A stretch of DNA of 64,000 nt from Candidatus Woesearchaeota archaeon. GTDB lineage: Archaea; Nanobdellota; Nanobdellia; Woesearchaeales; UBA583. The stretch is taken from the NCBI GenBank assembly GCA_023898345.1, contig CP060218.1, positions 1,178,001 through 1,242,000 on the forward strand. The letters run 5' to 3'. The notes under the pieces are model-generated. The model was not told where the DNA came from. It worked only from the letters and a program-made list of their open reading frames with translations, and did no database searches. Of the stretch, positions 23,348 through 33,500 are shown piece by piece (the first letter of the stretch is position 1; every line of letters starts with the position of its first letter). Both the position numbers and the translations under genes were made by a program.

Positions 23348-24312
23348 AGGTTCACATGGTTGCAGCAATTAATGCTGCTTTGAAACAGGAAATGCAAAAG
23401 GATCCCAGCGTTATGTGTCTTGGAGAGGATATTGGTGTGAACGGAGGAGTCTTTCGTGTTACAGATAAATTACAGGAAGAATTTGGAAAGGATAGAGTTG
23501 TGGACACGCCGCTTGCTGAGGCTGGTATTGTCGGCGCTTCTATTGGGCTTGCTCTTGGAGGAATGAAACCTATTCCGGAAATTCAATTTAGTGGTTTTTC
23601 GTATCAGGCTTTTCATCACATTAAGCAGCACATGGCGCGCTTCAGGCAGAGAACTCACAACACCATGCATCTGCCTATGGTTTTGCGGGCGCCTTGTAGT
23701 GGGGGAATTCGTGCTCTGGAACACCACTCTGAAAGTCCTGAAGCTTTTTTTATTCATTGTCAGGGTATCAAGGTTGTTATGCCGTCTGGACCTTATGATG
23801 CGAAGGGTCTTTTGATTAGTGCAATTCGTGACCCTGATCCTGTCGTCTTTCTTGAACCTAAGAAAATTTACCGTTCTTTCAAGGAAGAGGTTCCGGAAGA
23901 AGAATATACTTTGGAACTGGGAAAGGCAAAGCTTGTGAAGGAAGGAAAGGATGTTACGATTATTACTTGGGGTGCTATGCTTAAGGTTGTAGAGGCTGCT
24001 GCTGAACTGTGCAAGGACGTCGATTTGGAAATTATTGATTTGAGAACTTTGTGGCCTTATGACATGGAAACTCTTGTGAAGAGTACGAATAAGACTGGAC
24101 GAGTTGTTGTTGTTCAGGAAGCAACACGTGCTTGTTCTTTGGCGTCGGACATTGCTGCAAATCTTCAGGAAAGATGTATTCTCAAACTGGAAGCTCCGAT
24201 TGAGAGAGTTAGTGCTTGGGATATTCCTTTCCCACATTTTGCCCTTGAAAATTATTTCCTTCCTAATCCGCAGCGCGTTCTTAAGTCCATCCGAAAAGTG
24301 AGAGAGTTTTAA
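23344..24312 (+). CDS. pdhB: Pyruvate (2-oxoacid) dehydrogenase E1 component, beta subunit
   Basis: A 322-residue transketolase-type E1-beta that forms the alpha2beta2 heterotetramer with the previous gene product. It shows GEDIGVNGGVFRVTDKLQ, the conserved VVDTPLAEAGIVGASIG (Glu near the thiazolium), EIQFSGFSYQAFHHI and the C-terminal transketolase domain (VTIITWGAMLKVVEAAAEL; ERVSAWDIPFPH). It overlaps E1-alpha by 4 nt and is 5 nt from E2. The length is normal for the family. Confidence 0.93.
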   Translation: MKVHMVAAINAALKQEMQKDPSVMCLGEDIGVNGGVFRVTDKLQEEFGKDRVVDTPLAEAGIVGASIGLALGGMKPIPEIQFSGFSYQAFHHIKQHMARFRQRTHNTMHLPMVLRAPCSGGIRALEHHSESPEAFFIHCQGIKVVMPSGPYDAKGLLISAIRDPDPVVFLEPKKIYRSFKEEVPEEEYTLELGKAKLVKEGKDVTIITWGAMLKVVEAAAELCKDVDLEIIDLRTLWPYDMETLVKSTNKTGRVVVVQEATRACSLASDIAANLQERCILKLEAPIERVSAWDIPFPHFALENYFLPNPQRVLKSIRKVREF

Positions 24313-24317
24313 GAAAA

Positions 24318-26051
24318 ATGATTCATGATTTTCCATTTCCTGATGTTGGAGAGGGTCTTACTGAGGGAAAGCTTGTTTCTTGGAAGGTGAAGGTTGGGGA
24401 CACTGTTAAGACTGACCAAGCTCTTGCTGAAGTTGAGACGGACAAAGCTGTTGTCGGCATCCCTTCCCCTGTTGGCGGTGTTGTGAAAGAGCTTCTTTTC
24501 AAAGAAGGAGACGATTTGACTGTCGGACAAACCTTTATTCGTATTGACACAAGCAACGAGGGACAAAGTTCTGCTTCCCCAAGTCCGCCTCCTGAAAAAG
24601 TAGAAGAGAGTCCAAAAGCAGCAGCACAATTTGAGATTGAGGATGTTGAGGACACGCACAAAGTTGCAAAGGAAATTGAAGAGGAAGAGGCAAAGAGGAG
24701 GAAACTCGGCATTCAAACTACAGGTATTTCCTCCATCATGAACAAACTTGCGAAGAACAATTTTGAAAAGCCTGTTGAGACTCCGGTTCAAAAACCTGTG
24801 GTCCCTGCTGCTGCTCCCTTACCAAGTTCTCCTCGTGTCGGAGCAGAAGTTTTGGCGATGCCTGCTGTACGTCACGCTGCAAAGGAAGGAGGAATTGACC
24901 TTTCTTCTGTTTCTGGAACTGGCGCACAGGGACAGATTCTTCTTAGTGATTTGAAGGATGGAAAAGAACTGGTTCAAGCAAGCTCTGTACAGGAAGGCGA
25001 TTTGACGGTCGCGCATATTGAGGAAGAAAAACCTGTTGAAGAAAATTCTGTGAAACAAGACCTGGAAAAAGGCTTAGTGCCTTCTCTTTCAGAGCCATCT
25101 TCTCGCTATGGTCTTCTTGCAACTCCGAGTGTTCGAAAAAGAGCAAGAGAATTAGGCATTGATATTTCTACTGTCGTCGGGACGGGAAAAGACAATCGTG
25201 TAACGGAGGAAGATTTGGAGAGGGTCTCTAAACAGACTAGTGAAAGAAAGGGAAGTTCAAATGATGTTCTTGCTCATGAAATCGCAGAGCCAAAAGCTAT
25301 TCAGAGTGAAGTGAAAGAAGAAGTTCAAAAAGTAGAAGTTGTTGAAAGTAAAAGTTTGGAAAGCATTTCTTTTGCTAGTGGAATTAGGAGTGCTATTGCA
25401 AAGAAGATGATGGAATCTTTGTCGAAGTGCGCGCAAGTAAGTTTGAGTGACGAATGTGATGTAACGGAGCTTGTTGCTTTGCGCTCGCAGGAGAAGGACA
25501 AACTTGCAAAGGCGGGCGTCAAACTTACGTACTTGCCTTTTTTTATCAAGGCTCTTTCTTTGACTTTGAAAGATTATCCAAAGTTTAATGCTCTTGTTGA
25601 TGAGACAAAACAGGAAGCAAAGAGGTACTCTGATTTGCATGTAGGTATTGCAAGTGACACACAAAGGGGACTTGTCGTGCCTGTTCTTCGTGATGCTGAC
25701 AAAAAAAGCATGGTTGTTCTTGCTAAGGACATTGAAGAGCTTGTTGGAAAAGCAAGGGAGTCTCGTTTGTCGGCTGCTGAAATGAGTGGCGGAACTTTTA
25801 CGATAAGTAGTGTTGGGAATTTGGCAGGGCAGGTTTTTACTCCTATTTTGAATTATCCCCAGATTGCAATTTTAGGCATTGGAAGAATTGTGAAAAAGCC
25901 TGTCGTGTTTGAAGGCAGAATTGAAATAAGAGACATGATTACGTTTTCTCTTACAGTGGATCACAGAATCATTGATGGCGCTGATGCTGCAAAGTTTTTG
26001 AAGCGCTACATGGAACTTATTGGCGATCCACAAATTTTGCTTTTGCTTTAG
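24318..26051 (+). CDS. pdhC: Dihydrolipoyl acyltransferase E2 with two E3-binding domains
   Basis: Core of the 2-oxoacid dehydrogenase complex; it takes the acyl group from E1 onto lipoate and transfers it to CoA. Domains in the 577-residue protein: lipoyl domain 1-80 (lipoyl Lys43 in ETDKAVV); charged linker; peripheral-subunit-binding domain at about 179-213 (MPAVRHAAKEGGIDLSSVSG); linker; a second one at about 267-302 (TPSVRKRARELGIDISTVVG); linker; catalytic domain at about 350-577 with DHRIIDG (His549, Asp553). Two binding domains with one lipoyl domain is unusual. The gene ends the operon; no E3 (lpd) gene follows in the window. Confidence 0.93.
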   Translation: MIHDFPFPDVGEGLTEGKLVSWKVKVGDTVKTDQALAEVETDKAVVGIPSPVGGVVKELLFKEGDDLTVGQTFIRIDTSNEGQSSASPSPPPEKVEESPKAAAQFEIEDVEDTHKVAKEIEEEEAKRRKLGIQTTGISSIMNKLAKNNFEKPVETPVQKPVVPAAAPLPSSPRVGAEVLAMPAVRHAAKEGGIDLSSVSGTGAQGQILLSDLKDGKELVQASSVQEGDLTVAHIEEEKPVEENSVKQDLEKGLVPSLSEPSSRYGLLATPSVRKRARELGIDISTVVGTGKDNRVTEEDLERVSKQTSERKGSSNDVLAHEIAEPKAIQSEVKEEVQKVEVVESKSLESISFASGIRSAIAKKMMESLSKCAQVSLSDECDVTELVALRSQEKDKLAKAGVKLTYLPFFIKALSLTLKDYPKFNALVDETKQEAKRYSDLHVGIASDTQRGLVVPVLRDADKKSMVVLAKDIEELVGKARESRLSAAEMSGGTFTISSVGNLAGQVFTPILNYPQIAILGIGRIVKKPVVFEGRIEIRDMITFSLTVDHRIIDGADAAKFLKRYMELIGDPQILLLL

Positions 26052-26443
26052 TTTTTTTTGGCTCTTTTTTTCTGTCTTCTTTGAACAAGAGTTTTTTTTT
26101 CTTTGTCGGGTACTTGTTCTTTTATGGCTTGGAGAATGTTTGTCGTGCTCTCAACAAACTCGGAATGAATCTGAGACTTTTGTTTGTCGTACCAGCGTTC
26201 TATGAGTCGAATAACAAAACCAAGGTAAAGAAGAAAGGAAAAGAGAATAATAAACTGAGTTGCTATTGGCTGCGTTCCAAAAAAATATTGAATAAACTGA
26301 CCCAATTCTCCTAAGGCTATAATGAAAGTAAGTAAGGCAACAAAGTACTTGAGCTTTGTACTGTCGCTCTCTTTAAGCTTCTTATCAAGTTCTTCAATTT
26401 GTTTTTTGTGATTGCTAAGAAGCTCCTCAAGACTTTTCTCCAT
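26048..26443 (-). CDS. Small membrane protein with coiled-coil ends
   Basis: Not recognised. It has 131 residues: an N-terminal coiled coil (about 1-30, EELLSNHKKQIEELDKKLKE), two TM segments (about 33-57 and 62-82), and a basic helical tail ending RRQKKRAKKN. Its stop overlaps the E2 stop on the other strand by 4 nt. An A/T box CTTAAATAAAATC (about 26461-26473 on the minus strand) is about 24 nt before the ATG. No functional link to the PDH operon is indicated, since it is convergent. Confidence 0.6.
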   Translation of the reverse strand: MEKSLEELLSNHKKQIEELDKKLKESDSTKLKYFVALLTFIIALGELGQFIQYFFGTQPIATQFIILFSFLLYLGFVIRLIERWYDKQKSQIHSEFVESTTNILQAIKEQVPDKEKKTLVQRRQKKRAKKN

Positions 26444-26573
26444 AAGTGTCCTTTAGAGATTTTATTTAAGAGACTTTGTTCTTTTCTTTTGGTAACAACA
26501 AACAGATTTAGAAATTTGACTTCTCTTCTAAACGAGATAAAACTTAAAAAGTATCTTTAGATAAATTTTCTTT

Positions 26574-28298
26574 ATGAGGAAAAAATCTTTCTCCCCCATA
26601 GTTACGAGCATCATGCTCTTGATCATAGTAGTATCTTCAATACTCTTTTTTCAGGTCTGGTTCCAGAGTTTTCAATCAACAACACTCACAAAAATTCAAA
26701 CTCACTCTTCTTCTTCAAATGCCAACTCAGGAATCAAAGATCTACAGGGCTCAGAACTCTACTTTTATAATGCTCAAAGAGAAAACATTAGTATTATTAA
26801 AATAGCACTTTCAAATAACTCTTGCCGTTTCACAGGAAACATCTCTGCAGACACTCTTAGTATACTAGACATCTCTGATTGTCTTTCTGGTCTGAGTGGA
26901 AAAGTTGAGGCAAGAGTGACAACCGAGAAAGATATTTTTTCAAGCTATTTTTTTATTGAATCTCCTACCTCTTTCTGTTCGAATAATACGCCTGAAAATT
27001 TTTTTGGTGGAACTGGAACTCTTGTTGACCCTTGGCAGATTTGTGATTGCTACCAATTGCAAAATATAGACAATTATTTAGGAGGAAATTTTACTCTGAC
27101 GCAAAATATTGATTGTTCTCAGACACAAAGCTGGAACTCTGGCGCTGGCTTCGAGCCCATTGGTTTTGGTGGTCCGCCTTATTTCACTGGGACGTTTGCT
27201 GCAGATTCTTATGTAATCTCAGATTTGTATATTAATCGCCCTTCAAGTAATTATATTGGTCTTTTTTCCATTATTGATGCTGTCAACCTCTCGAATCTTA
27301 TTTTGGAGAATACTCAATTTTTTGGCTTCGAGTTTATAGGGAGTTTTGCCGGATACGCTTCTACTTCTTTTTTTGAGAATAGTCATTCTTCAGGCTCTCT
27401 TAATGGTAGTAGATGGGTTGGAGGACTTGTTGGGAACTCTTGGCAATCTTCTTTTAATGATACGTTTTTTTCTGGAACCATTAATGGAAGCAGAGATAGT
27501 GGGGGACTTGTAGCTAGGAGTCAGTATTCTTCTATTAACAGGAGCTATTCTGCAGGTATTGTAACTGGCTCCATTATGAATATTGGAGGGCTTGTTGGTT
27601 ACCTGAAATATTCTTCAGTAGACAATAGTTATTCTTCTTCAAATCTTCCTAGCACTTCGGGAAGGGATGTAGGTGGACTTGTTGGTTATGTTTACTATTC
27701 TTCGATAGATAATAGTTATTCTACTGGCACTGTAACTGGCTCCTCTTATATTGGCGGACTTGTTGGAAGTACTTGGGGTTCACAACTTAGGAATGTGTCT
27801 GCAAGTGGTGCCGTGAGTGGTTCAAGTGATAATGTTGGTGGGCTTGTAGCTAGCCACGGTTATTCTTCGATAGATAATAGTTATTCTACTGGCACTGTAA
27901 CTGGCCCCTCTAATATTGGCGGACTTGCTGGATATCTAACTACTTCTTCTACTATTAATAATAGCTATTCTTCTTCGTCAGTTTCGGGTACCTCTAATGT
28001 TGGCGGACTTGTTGGAAATTCAAATTCTTCAAATATTATTAATAATAGTTACTCTATTGGTGCTGTAACTGGCTCCTCTAATGTTGGCGGACTTGTTGGA
28101 ATTTCGGCTTCATCGACAGCACTAGATTCATACTGGGACACAGACACATCCGGACAGGCACTTTCTGCTTTGGGTATAGGCAAGACGACAAGCGAGTTGC
28201 AGACTCCGACGACTAATACGGGCATTTATCTTAATTGGTCTTCTTCACTCTGGGACTTTGGCACAGCAACAGAGTATCCCTTGCTCATTTTACAATAA
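26574..28298 (+). CDS. Surface adhesin with GLUG repeats
   Basis: A 574-residue exported protein. The N-terminus (MRKKSFSPIVTSIMLLIIVV) resembles archaeal pilin/archaellin-type N-termini: a basic stretch, then a hydrophobic helix with no clear signal-peptidase I site. A Cys-containing module with GGTGTLVDPWQICDCYQLQN precedes about nine imperfect GLUG repeats (about 240-540; VGGLVGYVYYSSIDNSYSTG and variants), a beta-solenoid family found in bacterial and archaeal adhesins. The C-terminus (DSYWDTDTSGQ...GIGKTTSEL) is the usual GLUG-protein ending. The box CTTAAAAAG (26543-26551) lies 27 nt before the ATG. It probably extends from the cell surface for attachment. Confidence 0.85.
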   Translation: MRKKSFSPIVTSIMLLIIVVSSILFFQVWFQSFQSTTLTKIQTHSSSSNANSGIKDLQGSELYFYNAQRENISIIKIALSNNSCRFTGNISADTLSILDISDCLSGLSGKVEARVTTEKDIFSSYFFIESPTSFCSNNTPENFFGGTGTLVDPWQICDCYQLQNIDNYLGGNFTLTQNIDCSQTQSWNSGAGFEPIGFGGPPYFTGTFAADSYVISDLYINRPSSNYIGLFSIIDAVNLSNLILENTQFFGFEFIGSFAGYASTSFFENSHSSGSLNGSRWVGGLVGNSWQSSFNDTFFSGTINGSRDSGGLVARSQYSSINRSYSAGIVTGSIMNIGGLVGYLKYSSVDNSYSSSNLPSTSGRDVGGLVGYVYYSSIDNSYSTGTVTGSSYIGGLVGSTWGSQLRNVSASGAVSGSSDNVGGLVASHGYSSIDNSYSTGTVTGPSNIGGLAGYLTTSSTINNSYSSSSVSGTSNVGGLVGNSNSSNIINNSYSIGAVTGSSNVGGLVGISASSTALDSYWDTDTSGQALSALGIGKTTSELQTPTTNTGIYLNWSSSLWDFGTATEYPLLILQ

Positions 28299-28329
28299 GT
28301 CTTTTTTCAGAAACTCTTACTTTTTACCC

Positions 28330-29376
28330 CTATCTCATTGCAGTCCAACTCTGCTGAGAATATCTCTGTGCTACCAATTCTTTAGCCCTTTGCACTTCTT
28401 TCTCACTATATTCTCCAAGTTCTATTTCAAATCTTTTTTTGTAGCACTCAATAAGTTTTTCTATGAATTCCTCTTTTCCAACTTTTGGATTTTCATCACT
28501 AAGACTTGTTACTCTTTTTTTAACACTTGCAATAAATTTGTCAGCAATTTTCTCCTTACTAACGGTAAGCAATGAAAACATTGTATCAACATCAACACTG
28601 TAAAGAAGAGTTCCATGCTGAAGAAGAATGTCGTCTCGTCTTGTTTGTGCATTTCCTGAAATTTTTTTTCCATTGGCACTAATATCATTTATTGGAGAAA
28701 ACTCAGCTTTTACTCCCACTAATTCAAGTGCCTCAACTAGTGGCATGCAAATTTCCTTGTATGAAGCTATAATATTTGCTGGAAATAATTTTTGTGGGGC
28801 AATTATACTATAGGTAATTTCTCCTTCTTCACTGTGATACACTGCTCCACCACCTGTTCTTCTTCTTACAATATCTACCCCTTGTTCTTTACATTTTTTG
28901 AGATTGACTTCATTTTCGAGTCCTTGAAAATATCCGATGGAAATCGCATCCGGTTTCCAGGTATAGATTCTAATTGTGGGCAAGGATTCTCCTTCACGAA
29001 CTGCTTCTTCTATTGCTTCATCAAGAGCCATATTTGTTGCTGCGTCAAAAACTTGCATGGGAAGAAGGCGAAAGCGATGTTTTTTATCTAAAATTTCTCG
29101 GACTTGTTCGGCTATATCTCTTGGGCTTACTCCCATCAACTGAGCTTGTTTTTTTCCGAGCACGTTTTCAATAATATCTTGAATTTCTGCTTTCTTTACG
29201 TCAATAGATTTCCCAGTTAATGCTTTTTCAATATCCACAATACATTCTTCAGGGTGTAAAAAAAAATCACCTGTAAGAGAGATCTCACTTATATGCCCCT
29301 CCCGAGAAGTAAGATCTATGCGTAAGAGCTTGCCATTTGGAATTTTCTTCGTTAAACTTTTTTTAATACCTTCCAT
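28330..29376 (-). CDS. lplA: Lipoate-protein ligase, LplB-LplA fusion
   Basis: Attaches lipoate, or adenylates and transfers it, to E2-type lipoyl domains. The N-terminal ~90 residues (LRIDLTSREGHISEISLTGD; HPEECIVDIEKALTG) match the small accessory domain that is C-terminal in bacterial LplA and a separate LplB protein in Thermoplasma. The catalytic BPL/LplA domain follows (about 100-300), with RRRTGGGAVYHSEEGEITYS and the lysine segment NDISANGKKISGNAQTRR. Here the accessory domain is fused on the N-terminal side. The gene lies near the PDH operon and beside divergently transcribed lipA, consistent with a lipoylation role. Confidence 0.88.
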   Translation of the reverse strand: MEGIKKSLTKKIPNGKLLRIDLTSREGHISEISLTGDFFLHPEECIVDIEKALTGKSIDVKKAEIQDIIENVLGKKQAQLMGVSPRDIAEQVREILDKKHRFRLLPMQVFDAATNMALDEAIEEAVREGESLPTIRIYTWKPDAISIGYFQGLENEVNLKKCKEQGVDIVRRRTGGGAVYHSEEGEITYSIIAPQKLFPANIIASYKEICMPLVEALELVGVKAEFSPINDISANGKKISGNAQTRRDDILLQHGTLLYSVDVDTMFSLLTVSKEKIADKFIASVKKRVTSLSDENPKVGKEEFIEKLIECYKKRFEIELGEYSEKEVQRAKELVAQRYSQQSWTAMR

Positions 29377-29568
29377 TTTTAGCTAGCCACTCTTCTCGTT
29401 TTTAAAACTTCCTGTGCATAGCTCTTTACTTATATTTGTGCTTACTTTTTCATACTAAAACTTTCTTTTGCACTGGAGCATTTTGTCTGCAATAAATCTT
29501 TTCTCCTTTCCACTCCCTCTTGCATAGTAGCATAATTTTTTAAGAGGAGTGTCTGAGAAAACTTAAGT

Positions 29569-30474
29569 ATGAGCACATCACCACTTCAAACAAAACCTGA
29601 TTGGCTTAGTATTTCACCTAAAGCTGGAACTGATTTCACTAAAATAAAGTCTGCTTTGAGAAAGAGAGGCCTTGTTACTGTCTGTGAAGAAGCACATTGT
29701 CCTAATATGGCTGAGTGTTGGCATAATGAGGGAACGGCAACTTTTATGGTCTTGGGAGATGTCTGTACGCGGGGCTGTCGTTTTTGTGCTATAAAAACTG
29801 CAATGAAAGGAAGACCTGTTAATCCACACGAACCTCATATGCTTGCTGAGGCTATTTCTGAAATGGGACTCTCTTATGCAGTTTTAACTTCGGTCGACAG
29901 AGATGATCTTCCTGATGGGGGTGCTGCACATTTTGCATCTTGTATTAAAGAGATAAAAACACAAAGTCCTCAAACATATGTCGAAGTCCTGATTGGAGAT
30001 TTTGCAGGGAACCATGAAGACCTGCAAAAAATAATTGATGCGAATCCTGATGTTATAGCTCATAATATAGAAGTGGTCGAACGTCTGCAAAGAAAGGTTA
30101 GAGATTTTCGGGCTAACTATAAACAATCTCTTGATGTTCTTGCCTATGTAAAACAAGTTTCTCCGCACATTTATACAAAATCAGCATTAATGCTTGGACT
30201 TGGTGAGACAGAAGAGGAGGTTCTTCAAGCAATGGACGACTTGCGTGCTATTGACTGTGATTTTCTTACTATTGGACAATATCTCAAACCGAAAACTTCT
30301 CTTCTTGAAGTGAAGGAATATGTTATGCCGAAAATTTTTGAACAGTACAAATTTGTTGGTGAAGAGAAGGGATTTTTATATGTGGCCTCAGGATCTTTTG
30401 TGCGCAGTTCGTACAGAGCTGGGGAATTCTTTGTCATGCAACATAAAAAAGAAAGAGAAAGGAATTTATCCTAA
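29569..30474 (+). CDS. lipA: Lipoyl synthase
   Basis: Radical SAM enzyme inserting two sulfurs into protein-bound octanoate. At 301 residues it is of normal length. The auxiliary-cluster cysteines CEEAHCPNMAEC (C-x4-C-x5-C), the radical-SAM motif CTRGCRFC (C-x3-C-x2-C) and the C-terminal RSSYRAGEF, whose RSSY Ser is an auxiliary-cluster ligand, are all present. The A/T run 29535-29543 is about 29 nt before the ATG. It is divergent from the LplB-LplA fusion. LipA implies octanoyl groups from some source; no LipB octanoyltransferase is visible, so the ligase may supply them. Confidence 0.96.
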   Translation: MSTSPLQTKPDWLSISPKAGTDFTKIKSALRKRGLVTVCEEAHCPNMAECWHNEGTATFMVLGDVCTRGCRFCAIKTAMKGRPVNPHEPHMLAEAISEMGLSYAVLTSVDRDDLPDGGAAHFASCIKEIKTQSPQTYVEVLIGDFAGNHEDLQKIIDANPDVIAHNIEVVERLQRKVRDFRANYKQSLDVLAYVKQVSPHIYTKSALMLGLGETEEEVLQAMDDLRAIDCDFLTIGQYLKPKTSLLEVKEYVMPKIFEQYKFVGEEKGFLYVASGSFVRSSYRAGEFFVMQHKKERERNLS

Positions 30475-30549
30475 ATTCTAAAATTTGAGTTTTTCTTATT
30501 ACTGTGAACCGAGAATATTAACGGTTTTTTCTTCTGTTTTCAAATTCTC

Positions 30550-33500
30550 TTATTCAACTCCAAATGCAAGATTTTTTCTGAGGAAATACGATGAAGAAAG
30601 ACCTGCTAAGGCATAGCTCTTATTTTCTTTATTGCTATTACTCAGATTTCCTATCCATCCAATAGTACTTCCATTAAATCTCCAACCGCTGCTAATATTT
30701 GTGAAATTTTTTGCAGGATTGTGAGACCCATCGTTAAAATTTATATCAACAAAATCAAGAAGTGTATAGGAAAGTGAATCATCGTTTATAAGATTCTCAA
30801 CACTAAGATTAGTTGCATAAAGATCCGTATTTATAGAACTAATTTTTTTTATTACTCTTATTGCTTTGTCTTTAATCACATAGAAAAAAAATGTAGAGGA
30901 GTTTTCTTTATTTCCAAAGGAATCTTCACTTTCAATTTTCCAAGAATAATACCCTCTTCCAAGTGTCAAAGTCATTGAGTTGTTTTGGTAGCTAAGACAG
31001 GTACTACTATTGCTTGCATTGTTGTTAATGTATAATGTACACGTTTGGTTTTCATTTCCTCCTTCCATTGTCCAGTTGAAAGAGATGGTCCCATTTGAAA
31101 TACTTTTACTTGTATTTGCAGGGCTTAGAAGAGTAATAATAGTCTGATTTGTAATATTGATAGTTGCGTTAGCACTTACGTTTGCTGCAATAAGGGAGTA
31201 ATTTGAAATAGCATACACTCTAATAACAATACTGCTGCCAATAAGTCCTGTTGCATTTACTGTCCAATTCAAAAGGCAAGATTGTGAATCATTTAGAACG
31301 CAACTTTGTCCTTGTAAGGAAGAGGTGAAAAGAGGAGTGTCTGCGTCCACTGTTGAAATTCTTGTAAACTCTGTTGTTGAGGAAAGTGAATCATTTGAAC
31401 CTGCATTGGGATCAGTACTTCCACTAAGGGAGTTGTAGATAAGTCTAATTCGGCCATCAGCACCTGCTCCTCCTATGTCGGCGCCTGACCCGGAAATGTT
31501 TGGGCCCCCTTTTGCATGTACATCAGTTAAGGTTAAATTTTCACTGACAAGCAAAATACTTCCTCCTGCGCCTGACCCTGCGGTTCCTCCTGCCCCTCCT
31601 GGAAACAAACCCGTTTTTCCATCTGCTTCCACTCTTGCATTAACGATATTTTTGGCAAGAACAATTGCAATTCCTCCTCCTGAAATATACTGCGGATACG
31701 GAGTTTGGCCATCATTGTCTCCACCGGCTCCTCCTCCTCCTCCAAAGTGAATTGTACTGAGATTTATGTTGCCAACACTTTCTCCTCCTTGAGCATCAAA
31801 GCTTCCAGCACTATCTGTCCCTTGTCCTGCATGCCCTCCTCCGGCAGCTGGTTCACCTCCGTACCCTGATGGTCCATACCCACCACCACCACCATTCCCA
31901 TTGTTCACACTTGACTCTGTTCCTAAACCAAGATATCCTTCACCTTGTTTTCCCCAATCTCCATTTCCACAACCTGCACAATCTCCCCCTCTAAATCCTA
32001 TTTCGCTCACATTGATATAACCGCTAGAATTAAGAGTTCCTGTCGCTCTAAAAATAACTATTCCTCCCCCATATCCATTCCAAGCAGGTGCTGAAAGAGA
32101 TGCTCCTGAATTGATAGTCACGTTAGTGAACTGAGGAATCTTTACAATCTGGGTTACAAGAGCATTTTGTTTGTCAAATTCCCCCGACCCATAATCATGT
32201 GAAAGACTGCTCTTCACTTCTAAGATGCCAGGCCCACTACTTTGTACATTTGCAATTTCATATGTACCTGCTGAATAATTACCGCCACTGCCATTTTGCA
32301 TCTGAATTATCAAAATTTCATCTCCTTGCGCAAATAAACTGCTATCGTTAACTTGCAATATTGTATTTCCTGCACTACTATTTGAAAGAAGATATGTGAA
32401 TGTGTTAATAGTTGTGTTTAGAGAAGAGACTACAAGCGCACCATCTTCTCCACTTCCAAATGGAGCATTGTATTGTGCGTAAACGGTGACATTGCCACAA
32501 GTTGTGTTGCTTGTAAGTCCTGAACAGGATATATTTGATTGAAAAGAAAATGTTTTATTTTGTGGAACACGTAATGTCTGATTCTCCAAAGGAAAAAGAA
32601 GGATTGGAGAAATTTGTGCAAGTCTTGGAAAGATGTTACAACTAACATTCAGATTTTCATTACTTGGATCTTCAGTTGAATGAAGAGAAAAAACTGCTGA
32701 ATAGCTAGCAACTTTGGAATCATTACATGTGAAAAGAACTTCTGTTTTTTCGAGTGATGAAAGATTAAAAGATGTGCTTACATTTATAGTAATTAAAGAA
32801 CAATTACCACTTATACAACTTATGGTAATATCTGTATTATTTTGATAAGCACTGATATTCACAGACTGCTTAGCCTCATTTGTTTTGTACTCGCCTGTAA
32901 TTTCCAAAAAACTTTCTTCCCAATTGACTTCAGGAGCTTCTTCAAGTTTTATGATACTAAGACTAGTTGCATGAGGTAGAATTGAAATGAGACTTCCACT
33001 TGTATTTGCAAGAAGTTCGACAGAAGCTTCTTTGTCTAAATAAAGAAGAAATGTCTCTGAAATCCCACTTTTATGGGCTGAACTAATTCCTCTTGAATAA
33101 TCACAGCTCACTGATGCTGGGGCAATTTCACTGCTATTGATTTGTAAAAAAGCACAAGCTATAACTCTGTCACTTGATTGTAAATCATCCCAATTTAGCG
33201 TATAAGAAATTTCATAAAATCCACTTTTTTCTATTTTAAATTGCGATGTACTCAGTGCTGTAATAAGCTTTGTACTGCTGATGGTTTTGTCAAAACTGAT
33301 TGGACTACTACTAAGATCTGCAATAATTTGTCCTCCTGTTTCTTCATATACTGCTAATGTCTCACTTTCGATTTTTTCAATACTAAGCCAACTCATGTTT
33401 GCTAACGTTACACTGGCTCCTGTTGATTCATTATTTGATTTGTTAAGAAGAAGAGAAATATTTGTACCTGAACTCAGATTTGCCATAAATACTGACTCTG

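Noticed and set aside
22712..23368. 218-codon minus-strand open frame across E1-alpha
   Set aside because: Antisense shadow of conserved coding sequence with shadow-like composition.
23470..24336. 288-codon minus-strand open frame across E1-beta
   Set aside because: Basic, Asn/Ser-rich shadow of a strongly conserved gene on the other strand; no family resemblance and no promoter.
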